Source: Methylibium sp035762065 (lineage in GTDB: Bacteria > Pseudomonadota > Gammaproteobacteria > Burkholderiales > Burkholderiaceae_C). From it: 64,000 nt of DNA. Location: the NCBI RefSeq assembly GCF_035762065.1, contig NZ_DASTPW010000050.1, forward strand, positions 185,797 through 249,796, written 5' to 3'. Below are positions 52,594 to 59,709 of this stretch, piece after piece. Within the stretch, counting starts at the first letter, position 1. The number at the start of each line of letters is the position of its first letter. The notes under the pieces are model-generated. The model ran no database searches, was not told the DNA's origin, and was given only the letters and a program-made list of their open reading frames with translations. A program made the position numbers and the translations under genes.

Positions 52594-54011
52594 GCGGCGC
52601 GATGGCCACGCTCGGCGACTTGGGCGCGCTGCTGCCGAACGCGCGATGCGTCGGCGAGCCTTCGACGCCGATCGCGCGCGTGCACAGCGACACCCGCACG
52701 CTGCAGCCGGGCGACCTGTTCGTCGCGCTGCGCGGCGAGCGCTTCGACGCGCACGACTTCCTCGCGCAGGCGCGTGCGGCCGGCGCCGTTGCCGCACTCG
52801 CGGAGCGCGGGCTTGCGGCGGCCGGGCTCGCGGGCCTCGAAGTCGCCGACAGCCGCCGCGCGCTCGGCGAGCTGGCCGCCGCATGGCGTGCGCGCTTCAC
52901 CGCGCTGCCGCTCGTCGCGATCACCGGCAGCAACGGCAAGACGACGGTCACGCAGATGGTCGCGAGCATGCTGCGCGTCTGGCTCGGCGACGCGGCGCTC
53001 GCGACCGCCGGCAACTTCAACAACGACATCGGCGTGCCGCTGACGCTGCTGCGGCTGCGCGCGGCGCACCGCTCGGCGGTCGTCGAGCTCGGCATGAACC
53101 ACCCGGGCGAGATCGCGCAGCTCGCGCGCCTCGCCGCGCCGACCGTCGCGCTGGTGAACAACGCGCAGCGCGAGCACCAGGAGTTCATGGCGGGCATCGA
53201 GGCGGTCGCGCGCGAGAACGGCGCGGCGATCGAGGCGCTCGGGCCCCAGGGCGTGGCCGTCTTCCCGCACGACGACGAGCACACCGCGCTGTGGCGCGCA
53301 CTGGCCGGCGCGCGCGCGGCCTGGAGCTTCGCGCTCGACGACGAGCGCGCGACGGTCAACGCGAGCGCCGCCTGGCAGGGCGATGCATGGCAGCTCGATC
53401 TGCGCACGCCCGCCGGCGCCGCACGCGCGACGCTGCGCGTGGCCGGCGTGCACAACGCGAAGAACGCGCTGGCGGCGCTCGCCTGCGCGCTGGTCGCCGG
53501 CTGCCCGCTCGACGCGGCGCTGCGCGGCCTCGCCGCCTTCGAGCCGGTCAAGGGCCGCTCGCAAGCCCGGCCGCTGCGCTGGAAGGGCGCCGACGCGACG
53601 CTGATCGACGACAGCTACAACGCCAACCCCGATTCGATGCGCGCCGCGATCGACGTGCTGGGCGCGCTGCCTGCGCCGCGCTGGCTGCTGATCGGCGACA
53701 TGGGGGAGGTCGGCGAGCAGGGTGCGGCCTTCCACGCCGAGATCGGCGCGCATGCGCGCTCGGCCGGCATCGAGACGCTGTGGGCCGCGGGCGCCGCGAG
53801 CCTGACGGCCGCGCAAGCCTACGGCGGCGCGGCCCGGCATTTCGCCTCGACCGCCGCGCTGGTCGAGGCGCTGAACGACGAGCCCGACGCCCGCCTGCCC
53901 GAAGCGCGCGCGGTGCTGGTGAAAGGATCCCGGTTCATGGCGATGGAAAAGGCGGTCGCGGCCTTGCAGGCGCGCGGCGCCGCAGCGAAGACTCCGGGGG
54001 CCGCATGCTGA
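52590..54011 (+). CDS. murF: UDP-MurNAc-pentapeptide synthetase MurF
   Basis: A 473-residue ligase that adds D-Ala-D-Ala to complete the pentapeptide. It has 'VHSDTRTLQPGDLFVALRGERFD' near residue 30, the ATP loop 'VAITGSNGKTTVTQMVA' (about 109-125), 'GNFNNDIGVPLTLLRL', 'NHPGEIAQLA' and 'DDSYNANPDSMRAAID' (about 342-357). Length is slightly above the usual 450. It overlaps mraY by 7 bases. Confidence 0.96.
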   Translation: MSGAMATLGDLGALLPNARCVGEPSTPIARVHSDTRTLQPGDLFVALRGERFDAHDFLAQARAAGAVAALAERGLAAAGLAGLEVADSRRALGELAAAWRARFTALPLVAITGSNGKTTVTQMVASMLRVWLGDAALATAGNFNNDIGVPLTLLRLRAAHRSAVVELGMNHPGEIAQLARLAAPTVALVNNAQREHQEFMAGIEAVARENGAAIEALGPQGVAVFPHDDEHTALWRALAGARAAWSFALDDERATVNASAAWQGDAWQLDLRTPAGAARATLRVAGVHNAKNALAALACALVAGCPLDAALRGLAAFEPVKGRSQARPLRWKGADATLIDDSYNANPDSMRAAIDVLGALPAPRWLLIGDMGEVGEQGAAFHAEIGAHARSAGIETLWAAGAASLTAAQAYGGAARHFASTAALVEALNDEPDARLPEARAVLVKGSRFMAMEKAVAALQARGAAAKTPGAAC

Positions 54012-55186
54012 TCGCGCTGGCCCAGTGGCTGCAGTCGCTGAACCCGCAGGAGCTGGGCTTCCTGCGCGTGTTCCAGTACCTGACCTTCCGCGCGGTGATG
54101 GCCGCGATGACCGCGTTGCTGATCGGCCTGGCGCTCGGGCCGGTCGTGATCCGCAAGCTCGCCGAGCTGAAGATCGGCCAGCCGATCCGCGGCTACGGCG
54201 TCGAGGCGCACATCGCCAAGCAGGGCACGCCGACGATGGGCGGTGCGCTGATCCTGCTGTCGATCGCGATCAGCACGCTGCTGTGGTTCGACTGGAGCAA
54301 CCGCTTCGTCTGGATCGTGATGATCGTGACCTTCGGCTTCGGCGCGATCGGCTGGGTGGACGACTGGCGCAAGGTCGTCGACAAGAACCCCGAGGGCATG
54401 CGCTCGCTCGAGAAGTACTTCTGGCAGTCGGTGATCGGCCTGCTGGCCGCGCTCTACCTTGCGTTCAGCGTCAGCGAAACCTCGAACCTGCGCGTGCTCG
54501 AGCTCTTCGTGCGCTGGGTGCAGAGCGGCTTCTCGAACGACCTGCCGCCGCGCGCCGACCTGCTCGTGCCCTTCTTCAAGACGGTGAGCTACCCGCTCGG
54601 CGTCTTCGGCTTCCTGATCCTGACCTACCTGGTGATCGTGGGCAGCAGCAACGCGGTCAACCTGACCGACGGGCTCGACGGCCTCGCGATCATGCCGGTG
54701 GTGATGGTCGGCTCGGCCCTGGGCATCTTCGCCTACGTCACCGGCAGCTCGGTGTTCTCGAACTACCTGTTCCTGCCGCACATCCCCGGCGCGGGCGAGC
54801 TGATGATCTTCTGCGCCGCGATGGCCGGCGCCGGGCTCGCCTTCCTCTGGTTCAACGCCTATCCGGCGCAGGTGTTCATGGGCGACGTCGGCGCGCTGGC
54901 ACTCGGCGGCGCGCTGGGCACGATCGCGGTGATCGTGCGCCAGGAGATCGTGCTCGCGATCATGGGCGGCATCTTCGTGCTCGAAGCGCTGTCGGTGATG
55001 GTGCAGGTGAGCTGGTTCAAGTGGACCAAGAAGCGCACCGGCATCGGCCAGCGCGTGCTGCTGATGGCGCCGCTGCACCACCACTTCGAGAAGACCGGGT
55101 GGAAGGAAACGCAGGTGGTGGTGCGCTTCTGGATCATCACGATGCTGCTGTGCCTCGTCGGCCTCTCCACGCTGAAGCTGCGGTGA
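54005..55186 (+). CDS. mraY: Phospho-MurNAc-pentapeptide translocase MraY
   Basis: A 393-residue, ten-helix inner-membrane enzyme that transfers phospho-MurNAc-pentapeptide to undecaprenyl phosphate to form lipid I. Signature motifs are 'GTPTMGGALILLSIAIST' (about residues 76-93), 'FGAIGWVDDWRKVVDKN' (about 113-129), 'SSNAVNLTDGLDGLAIMP' (about 214-231) and 'APLHHHFEKTGWKETQVVVRFW' near the end. It shares one base with murD (TGATGA). Confidence 0.97.
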   Translation: MLIALAQWLQSLNPQELGFLRVFQYLTFRAVMAAMTALLIGLALGPVVIRKLAELKIGQPIRGYGVEAHIAKQGTPTMGGALILLSIAISTLLWFDWSNRFVWIVMIVTFGFGAIGWVDDWRKVVDKNPEGMRSLEKYFWQSVIGLLAALYLAFSVSETSNLRVLELFVRWVQSGFSNDLPPRADLLVPFFKTVSYPLGVFGFLILTYLVIVGSSNAVNLTDGLDGLAIMPVVMVGSALGIFAYVTGSSVFSNYLFLPHIPGAGELMIFCAAMAGAGLAFLWFNAYPAQVFMGDVGALALGGALGTIAVIVRQEIVLAIMGGIFVLEALSVMVQVSWFKWTKKRTGIGQRVLLMAPLHHHFEKTGWKETQVVVRFWIITMLLCLVGLSTLKLR

Positions 55187-57093
55187 TGAACAGCCTCGCC
55201 GACTTCGCAGCCTCCTGGCGGCACCTGCACGTGCTGGTGCTGGGCGCGGGCGACTCGGGCCTCGCGATGGCGCGCTGGTGCGCGGAGCGCGGCGCGCGCG
55301 TCAGCGTGGCCGACACCCGCGAGCAGCCGCCGCAGGCCGAGGCGCTCGCGCGCGAGCTGCCCGCGTCGGTGCTGCACCGCGGCTTCGATGCGTCGCTGCT
55401 CGACGCCGAGCCCGCGGTGCTGCGCGTGCTCAAGAGCCCCGGCCTGTCGCCGCGCGACGCCGCGCTCGCTGGGCTGCTCGCGCGCGCCGGCGAGCTGGGC
55501 ATCGCGGTGCACAACGAGCTCGACCTGTTCGCCGAGGCGCTGGCCGAGTTGCAGGCGGCGATCGGCTATGCGCCGAAGGTGATCGCGATCACCGGCACCA
55601 ACGGCAAGACGACGACCACGGTGATGTGCGGCCAGCTCGTCGAGCGCAGCGGGCTGCGCGTCGCGGTGGCCGGCAACGTCGGGCCGACGATGCTCGACAC
55701 GCTGCGCGAGGCCCTGATCGCGCAGCGCGAGAGCGCCAGCTCGCCGGTGCCGGTCGACGCGACCGGGCACGACCAGGCCGGTGCCGAAGCGCCGCCGCGA
55801 AGCGGCCTGTCCGCCGCGAGCGAAGCGCCTCGCGCACGGGCGGACGAGGCCGCCGCGCCCGAGCTCGGCGCGCCGGGCGACGAGCCGCGCGCAGAAGGCC
55901 CGCGCGAGCCGGGACCCGCCACCTTCGACGAAGCCGCCATCGAGTCGCCGGCCGACGACGCGGCGCCGCTGCGCCTGATCCCGCCGCCGCCTGCGCCGCC
56001 GAGCTTCGAGCACCTTCCCGAAGCCTGGGTGCTCGAACTCTCCAGCTTCCAGCTCGACGGCGTCGAGCGCTTCGAGCCGAGCGCCGCGGTCGTGCTGAAC
56101 CTGAGCCAGGACCACCTCGACTGGCACGGCTCGATGGCGTCCTATGCGCAAGCGAAGGCGCGCATCCACGGGCCGGCCGACCGCACCCGCACGATCGCGG
56201 TCGTCAACCGCGACGATCCCGAAGCCGCCGCGCTCGTGCCGCAGCCGCCCGCGCCTGCCGCAGCCGTGCGCGGCCAGCCGAAGGCGAAGCCGCCGGCGCT
56301 GGCTGCGCGCCGGGTGATCGGCTTCGGCCTCGACGCGCCGCGCCGCGCCGGCGACTTCGGCCTCGTCGTCGAGAACGGCATGGCCTGGCTGGTGCGCGCG
56401 ATGGAGGCCGAGATCACGCCGAAGCGCCGCCGTGGCGAATCCGCCGCCGAAGCGCAGGAGCCGCCGGCACTGCAGCGCCTGATGCCCGCCGACGCACTGC
56501 GCATCCGCGGCCGCCACAACACGAGCAACGCGCTGGCCGCGCTGGCGCTGGCCACCGCCATCGGCCGGCCGCTTGCGCCGATGCTGCACGGCCTGCGCGA
56601 ATACCGCGGCGAGCCGCATCGCGTCGAGTTCGTCGCGAGCGTCGGCGGCGTCGAGGCCTTCGACGACAGCAAGGGCACGAACGTCGGCGCGACGGTCGCG
56701 GCACTCGACGGCCTCGGCGCCGAGCGGGGCGCCGAAGCGGGCGAGAAGCGGCTGTGGCTGATCCTCGGCGGCGACGGCAAGGGCCAGGACTTCGCGCCGA
56801 TCGCCGCGCCGATCGCGCGCTGGACCCGAGGCGTCGCGCTGATCGGCCGCGACCGGGCGGCGATCGCCGCGGCGATCGAGTCGGCCGCGACGACCGCCGG
56901 CGTCGAGGTCGTCGCGCAGCCCTCGCTCGAAGCCGCGGTGCAGTGGTGCTTCGCGCAGGCGCGCGCCGGCGACGCGGTGCTGCTCAGCCCCGCCTGCGCG
57001 AGCTTCGACATGTTCCGCGGCTACGCGCATCGCGCCCAGGTCTTCTGCGACACGGTGCGCGCGCTCGCGCTCGAACGGGGGGAAGCCGCATGA
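55186..57093 (+). CDS. murD: UDP-MurNAc-L-Ala D-glutamate ligase MurD, with large insert
   Basis: A 635-residue MurD, far longer than the usual 440-500. Core motifs are intact: 'VLVLGAGDSGLAMARW' (about residues 16-31), ATP loop 'VIAITGTNGKTTTTVMCGQL' (about 133-152), 'WVLELSSFQLDGVERF' (about 281), 'NLSQDHLDWHGSM' and 'RGRHNTSNALAALALA', 'FDDSKGTN', 'LLSPACASFDMF'. The extra length is an acidic Ala/Pro/Glu-rich insert of about 90 residues (184-275) plus smaller ones near 350 and 410. It adds D-glutamate to UDP-MurNAc-L-Ala. Its stop overlaps a 24-codon ORF by ATGA. Confidence 0.94.
   Translation: MNSLADFAASWRHLHVLVLGAGDSGLAMARWCAERGARVSVADTREQPPQAEALARELPASVLHRGFDASLLDAEPAVLRVLKSPGLSPRDAALAGLLARAGELGIAVHNELDLFAEALAELQAAIGYAPKVIAITGTNGKTTTTVMCGQLVERSGLRVAVAGNVGPTMLDTLREALIAQRESASSPVPVDATGHDQAGAEAPPRSGLSAASEAPRARADEAAAPELGAPGDEPRAEGPREPGPATFDEAAIESPADDAAPLRLIPPPPAPPSFEHLPEAWVLELSSFQLDGVERFEPSAAVVLNLSQDHLDWHGSMASYAQAKARIHGPADRTRTIAVVNRDDPEAAALVPQPPAPAAAVRGQPKAKPPALAARRVIGFGLDAPRRAGDFGLVVENGMAWLVRAMEAEITPKRRRGESAAEAQEPPALQRLMPADALRIRGRHNTSNALAALALATAIGRPLAPMLHGLREYRGEPHRVEFVASVGGVEAFDDSKGTNVGATVAALDGLGAERGAEAGEKRLWLILGGDGKGQDFAPIAAPIARWTRGVALIGRDRAAIAAAIESAATTAGVEVVAQPSLEAAVQWCFAQARAGDAVLLSPACASFDMFRGYAHRAQVFCDTVRALALERGEAA
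55802..55853. repeat. Nested palindrome inside the murD insert
   Basis: GCGGCCTGTCCGCC (55802-55815) pairs with GGCGGACGAGGCCGC (55839-55853) with a single bulged base. Inside it GCGAG (55816-55820) pairs with CTCGC (55829-55833). The whole structure lies within the extra sequence of murD. Confidence 0.45.
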
Positions 57094-57164
57094 GCGGCAC
57101 GGATCTCCCGCAAGCGAACGCCCACCCGGGCGGCTCGCGCGCAGCGCGAAGGACGCTTCGGTGA
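57090..57164 (+). CDS. Possible 24-residue leader ORF coupling murD to ftsW
   Basis: The ATG at 57090 overlaps the murD stop as ATGA and its own TGA (57162-57164) overlaps the ftsW GTG as GTGA. The peptide starts 'MSGTDLPQANAHPGG' and ends 'RTLR'. Overlap at both ends is the arrangement of a coupling ORF. It could also be the frameshifted remnant of a longer ftsW N-terminus, since it is out of frame with ftsW. Confidence 0.4.
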   Translation: MSGTDLPQANAHPGGSRAARRTLR

Positions 57165-58414
57165 GCCTCGCCGCGCTCGACCCGCGCGCCTGGTGGCCGC
57201 AGCTTGCCGAGCGGCTGCGCCGCAGCGAGCCGCTGCCGGTGCGCGACTGGATCGGCGCGTCCGCGCCCCCGTCGCCGCGCCTGAGCAGCTTCGACCAGCA
57301 GCTGGTGCTCGTCGTCGCCGCGCTGCTCGCGCTGGGCCTGGTGATGGTCTATTCGGCATCGATCGCGCTGCCCGACAACCCGCGCTTCGGCCGCTACCAG
57401 CCGACGCACTTCCTCGTGCGGCAGGCCGCGGCGATCGCGATCGCGCTGGTCGCGGCGGTGTTCACGCTGCAGGTGCCGATGCAGCGCTGGGAGCGCGCGG
57501 CACCGTGGCTGTTCATCGCCTCGCTGCTGCTGCTGGCGCTGGTGCTGATCCCGGGCATCGGCAAGGGCGTCAACGGCGCGCGGCGCTGGATCCCGCTGGG
57601 CGTCCTGAATTTCCAGCCGAGCGAGCTCGCGAAGCTGGCGATCGCGCTCTACGCGGCCAACTACATGGTCCGCAAGATGGACATCAAGGAGAACTTCTGG
57701 CGCGCGGTGCTGCCGATGGGCGCGGCGGTGGTCGTCATCGGCATGCTGCTGCTGGCCGAGCCCGACATGGGCGCCTTCCTCGTGATCGCGACGATCGCGA
57801 TGGGCATCCTGTTCCTGGGCGGCGTCAACGGCCGCATGTTCAGCCTGATCACCGTGCTGCTGGTCGGCGCCTTCGTGCTGATGATTTCGCTGAGCGAATG
57901 GCGGCGCGAGCGCATCTTTGCCTACCTCGATCCCTGGGACGAGAAGCACACGCTGGGCAAGGCGTACCAGCTGAGCCACTCGCTGATCGCCTTCGGCCGC
58001 GGCGAATGGTTCGGCCAGGGGCTGGGCTCGTCGGTCGAGAAGCTGCACTACCTGCCCGAGGCGCACACCGACTTCCTGCTCGCGGTGATCGGCGAGGAGC
58101 TGGGTTTCGTCGCGGTGCTCGCGGTGATCGTCGCGTTCTTCTGGCTTGCGCGCCGCAGCTTCGAGATCGGCCGCCAGGCGATCGCGCTGGAGCGCGTGTT
58201 CGCCGGGCTGTTCGCGCAGGGCATCGGCCTGTGGATCGGCGCGCAGGCCTTCATCAACATGGGCGTGAACCTCGGCGTGCTGCCGACCAAGGGGCTGACG
58301 CTGCCGCTGATGAGCTACGGCGGCTCGGCGGTGCTGATGAACTGCGTGGCGCTGGCGATCGTGCTGCGGGTGGATCTGGAAAACAGGCAGCTCATGCGGG
58401 GAGGCCGCGCATGA
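57161..58414 (+). CDS. ftsW: Septal peptidoglycan glycosyltransferase FtsW
   Basis: A 417-residue SEDS-family membrane enzyme that polymerises lipid II at the septum with FtsI. About ten helices are seen, with 'GKGVNGARRWIPLGVLNFQPSELAKLA' (key pieces 'NGARRWIPLG' and 'FQPSELAKLA', about residues 137-162), 'AYQLSHSLIAFGRGEWFGQGLG' and 'LPEAHTDFLLAVIGEELGF' (about 304-322) and 'PLMSYGGSAVLMN'. The GTG at 57161 follows GAAGGA. The C-terminus 'ENRQLMRGGRA' is typical and its DNA is duplicated 104 bases downstream. Confidence 0.95.
   Translation: MSLAALDPRAWWPQLAERLRRSEPLPVRDWIGASAPPSPRLSSFDQQLVLVVAALLALGLVMVYSASIALPDNPRFGRYQPTHFLVRQAAAIAIALVAAVFTLQVPMQRWERAAPWLFIASLLLLALVLIPGIGKGVNGARRWIPLGVLNFQPSELAKLAIALYAANYMVRKMDIKENFWRAVLPMGAAVVVIGMLLLAEPDMGAFLVIATIAMGILFLGGVNGRMFSLITVLLVGAFVLMISLSEWRRERIFAYLDPWDEKHTLGKAYQLSHSLIAFGRGEWFGQGLGSSVEKLHYLPEAHTDFLLAVIGEELGFVAVLAVIVAFFWLARRSFEIGRQAIALERVFAGLFAQGIGLWIGAQAFINMGVNLGVLPTKGLTLPLMSYGGSAVLMNCVALAIVLRVDLENRQLMRGGRA
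58380..58414 (+). repeat. Direct repeat, left copy (3' end of ftsW)
   Basis: This 35-base segment encoding the last residues of FtsW is about 86% identical to 58484-58518, offset by exactly 104 bases. The last 20 bases differ at one position. Both copies end in CCGCGCATGA. Confidence 0.7.
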
Positions 58415-58425
58415 GCTGCCTGTTT
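58381..58425 (+). other. Perfect 18-bp hairpin across the ftsW stop codon
   Basis: AAACAGGCAGCTCATGCG (58381-58398) and CGCATGAGCTGCCTGTTT (58408-58425) are exact inverted repeats around a 9-base loop GGGAGGCCG. The right arm contains the ftsW stop and overlapping ATG; the loop exposes a GGGAGG ribosome-site-like sequence. The stem ends in GTTT, which also makes it terminator-like. Confidence 0.75.
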
Positions 58426-58518
58426 CAGGGCGGGCTCATGTCGCGCAGCGACGTGAAGCACGCGCAGCGCGCGGACCGTAGCCAAAACCGCCAGCCCCTG
58501 CGCGGAGGCCGCGCATGA
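58411..58518 (+). CDS. Possible 35-residue ORF between ftsW and murG
   Basis: The ATG overlaps the ftsW stop (ATGA) and the ORF's own TGA (58516-58518) overlaps the murG ATG (ATGA). The peptide ends 'NRQPLRGGRA', nearly the FtsW C-terminus 'NRQLMRGGRA', because its 3' part is a duplicate of the ftsW end. It is most simply a by-product of the duplication that preserves translational coupling to murG. Confidence 0.4.
   Translation: MSCLFQGGLMSRSDVKHAQRADRSQNRQPLRGGRA
58484..58518 (+). repeat. Direct repeat, right copy (before murG)
   Basis: Second copy of the ftsW-terminal 35-base segment (see 58380-58414). It ends at the murG start and carries the GCGGAGG that serves murG as ribosome site. 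Confidence 0.7.
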
Positions 58519-59609
58519 CGGGTCGCCACCTCGTCGTGATGGCCGCCGGCACCGGTGGCCACATCCTGCCGGGCCTCGCGGTCGCGCGGGAGATGCAGCA
58601 CCGCGGCTGGACGGTCAGCTGGCTCGGCACGCCCGGCGGCATGGAGCACAAGCTGGTGACGCCCGAGTCGGGCATCCCGCTCGACACCATCGCCTTCACC
58701 GGCCTGCGCGGCAAGGGCTTCATGCATGCGATGACCGGCGGCTTCCGGCTGCTCGGCGCCTTCGGCCAGTGCCTGAAGCTTCTGAAGCACCGGGCCGCGA
58801 CCGCGGTGTTCGGCACCGGCGGCTACGTGTGCTTTCCCGGCGGGCTGATGGCCTCGGCGCTCGGCAAGCCGCTGGTGCTGATGAACGCCGATGCGGCGCT
58901 GCTGCTCAGCAACCGCGCGTTGAAGCCGGTGGCCGACCGCATCGCCTTCGGCTTCGACGGCGCCGCAGCCGCGACGACGAAGCGGGGCATCGTCACCGGC
59001 AACCCGGTGCGCGCCGAGATCGAGGCGCTGCCCGCGCCGGCCGAGCGCTATGCCGGGCGCGAAGGGCCGCTGCGCGTGCTCGTCGTCGGCGGCAGCCTCG
59101 GCGCGAAGGTGCTCAACGAGACGCTGCCCGCCGCGCTCGCGCTGCTCGAGGCGCGCGAGCGGCCGCTCGTGATCCACCAGACCGGCGCGACGCAGCGCGA
59201 TGCCGTCAAGGCCACCTATGCCACGCTCGGCCTCGACCCCGAAGGCCGCGGCATCGAGGTGCTGCCCTTCATCGACGACATGCCGAGCCGCCTCGCGCAT
59301 GCCGACCTGGTGATCTGCCGCGCCGGCGCGGTGACGGTCAGCGAGCTGTGCGCCGCGGGCGTTGCGAGCATCCTCGTGCCGCTGGTGGTGAGCACCACCT
59401 CGCACCAGCGCGACAACGCCCAGCTGCTCGCGCAGCACGGCGCGGCGATCCACCTGCCGCAGGGCGAGCTGACGCCGCAGGCGGTCGCCGATCGGCTGCG
59501 AGCGCTGGATCGCGTCGAGCTGCTGGCGATGGCGGAGAAGGCGCGGGCGCTGTCGCGTCCACGCGCAGCCGCGCGCGTGGCCGACGAGATCGAAAGGTTG
59601 GTGGCGTGA
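58515..59609 (+). CDS. murG: Lipid II synthase MurG (GlcNAc transferase)
   Basis: A 364-residue GT-B glycosyltransferase that adds GlcNAc to lipid I on the inner face of the membrane. It has the N-terminal loop 'MAAGTGGHILPGLAVAREM' (about residues 10-28), 'GTGGYVCFPGGLMASAL', 'VVGGSLGAKVLNETLP' (about 193-208) and the C-terminal donor motif 'ICRAGAVTVSELCAAGV' (about 273-289). CGGAGG precedes the ATG at 58515. It is separated from murC by 100 bases holding an 80-bp dispersed repeat. Confidence 0.96.
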   Translation: MTGRHLVVMAAGTGGHILPGLAVAREMQHRGWTVSWLGTPGGMEHKLVTPESGIPLDTIAFTGLRGKGFMHAMTGGFRLLGAFGQCLKLLKHRAATAVFGTGGYVCFPGGLMASALGKPLVLMNADAALLLSNRALKPVADRIAFGFDGAAAATTKRGIVTGNPVRAEIEALPAPAERYAGREGPLRVLVVGGSLGAKVLNETLPAALALLEARERPLVIHQTGATQRDAVKATYATLGLDPEGRGIEVLPFIDDMPSRLAHADLVICRAGAVTVSELCAAGVASILVPLVVSTTSHQRDNAQLLAQHGAAIHLPQGELTPQAVADRLRALDRVELLAMAEKARALSRPRAAARVADEIERLVA

Positions 59610-59628
59610 GCGCGTCGCCCATCGAGCA

Positions 59629-59708
59629 GCCGCCGCGGATCCGGCTTTGCCGGTCCGCCAATGGCGTCCCCTCGAGGGGGAGCGGCGAAGCCGCAACGGG
59701 GGTGGGCC
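59629..59708. repeat. 80-bp dispersed repeat, copy B, between murG and murC
   Basis: Ungapped, about 90% identical match to 1650-1729 with the same central CCCCTCGAGGGG palindrome. It begins 20 bases after the murG stop and ends one base before the murC ATG, so its terminal GGGGGTGGG supplies the apparent ribosome site of murC. Confidence 0.75.
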
Positions 59709-59709
59709 C

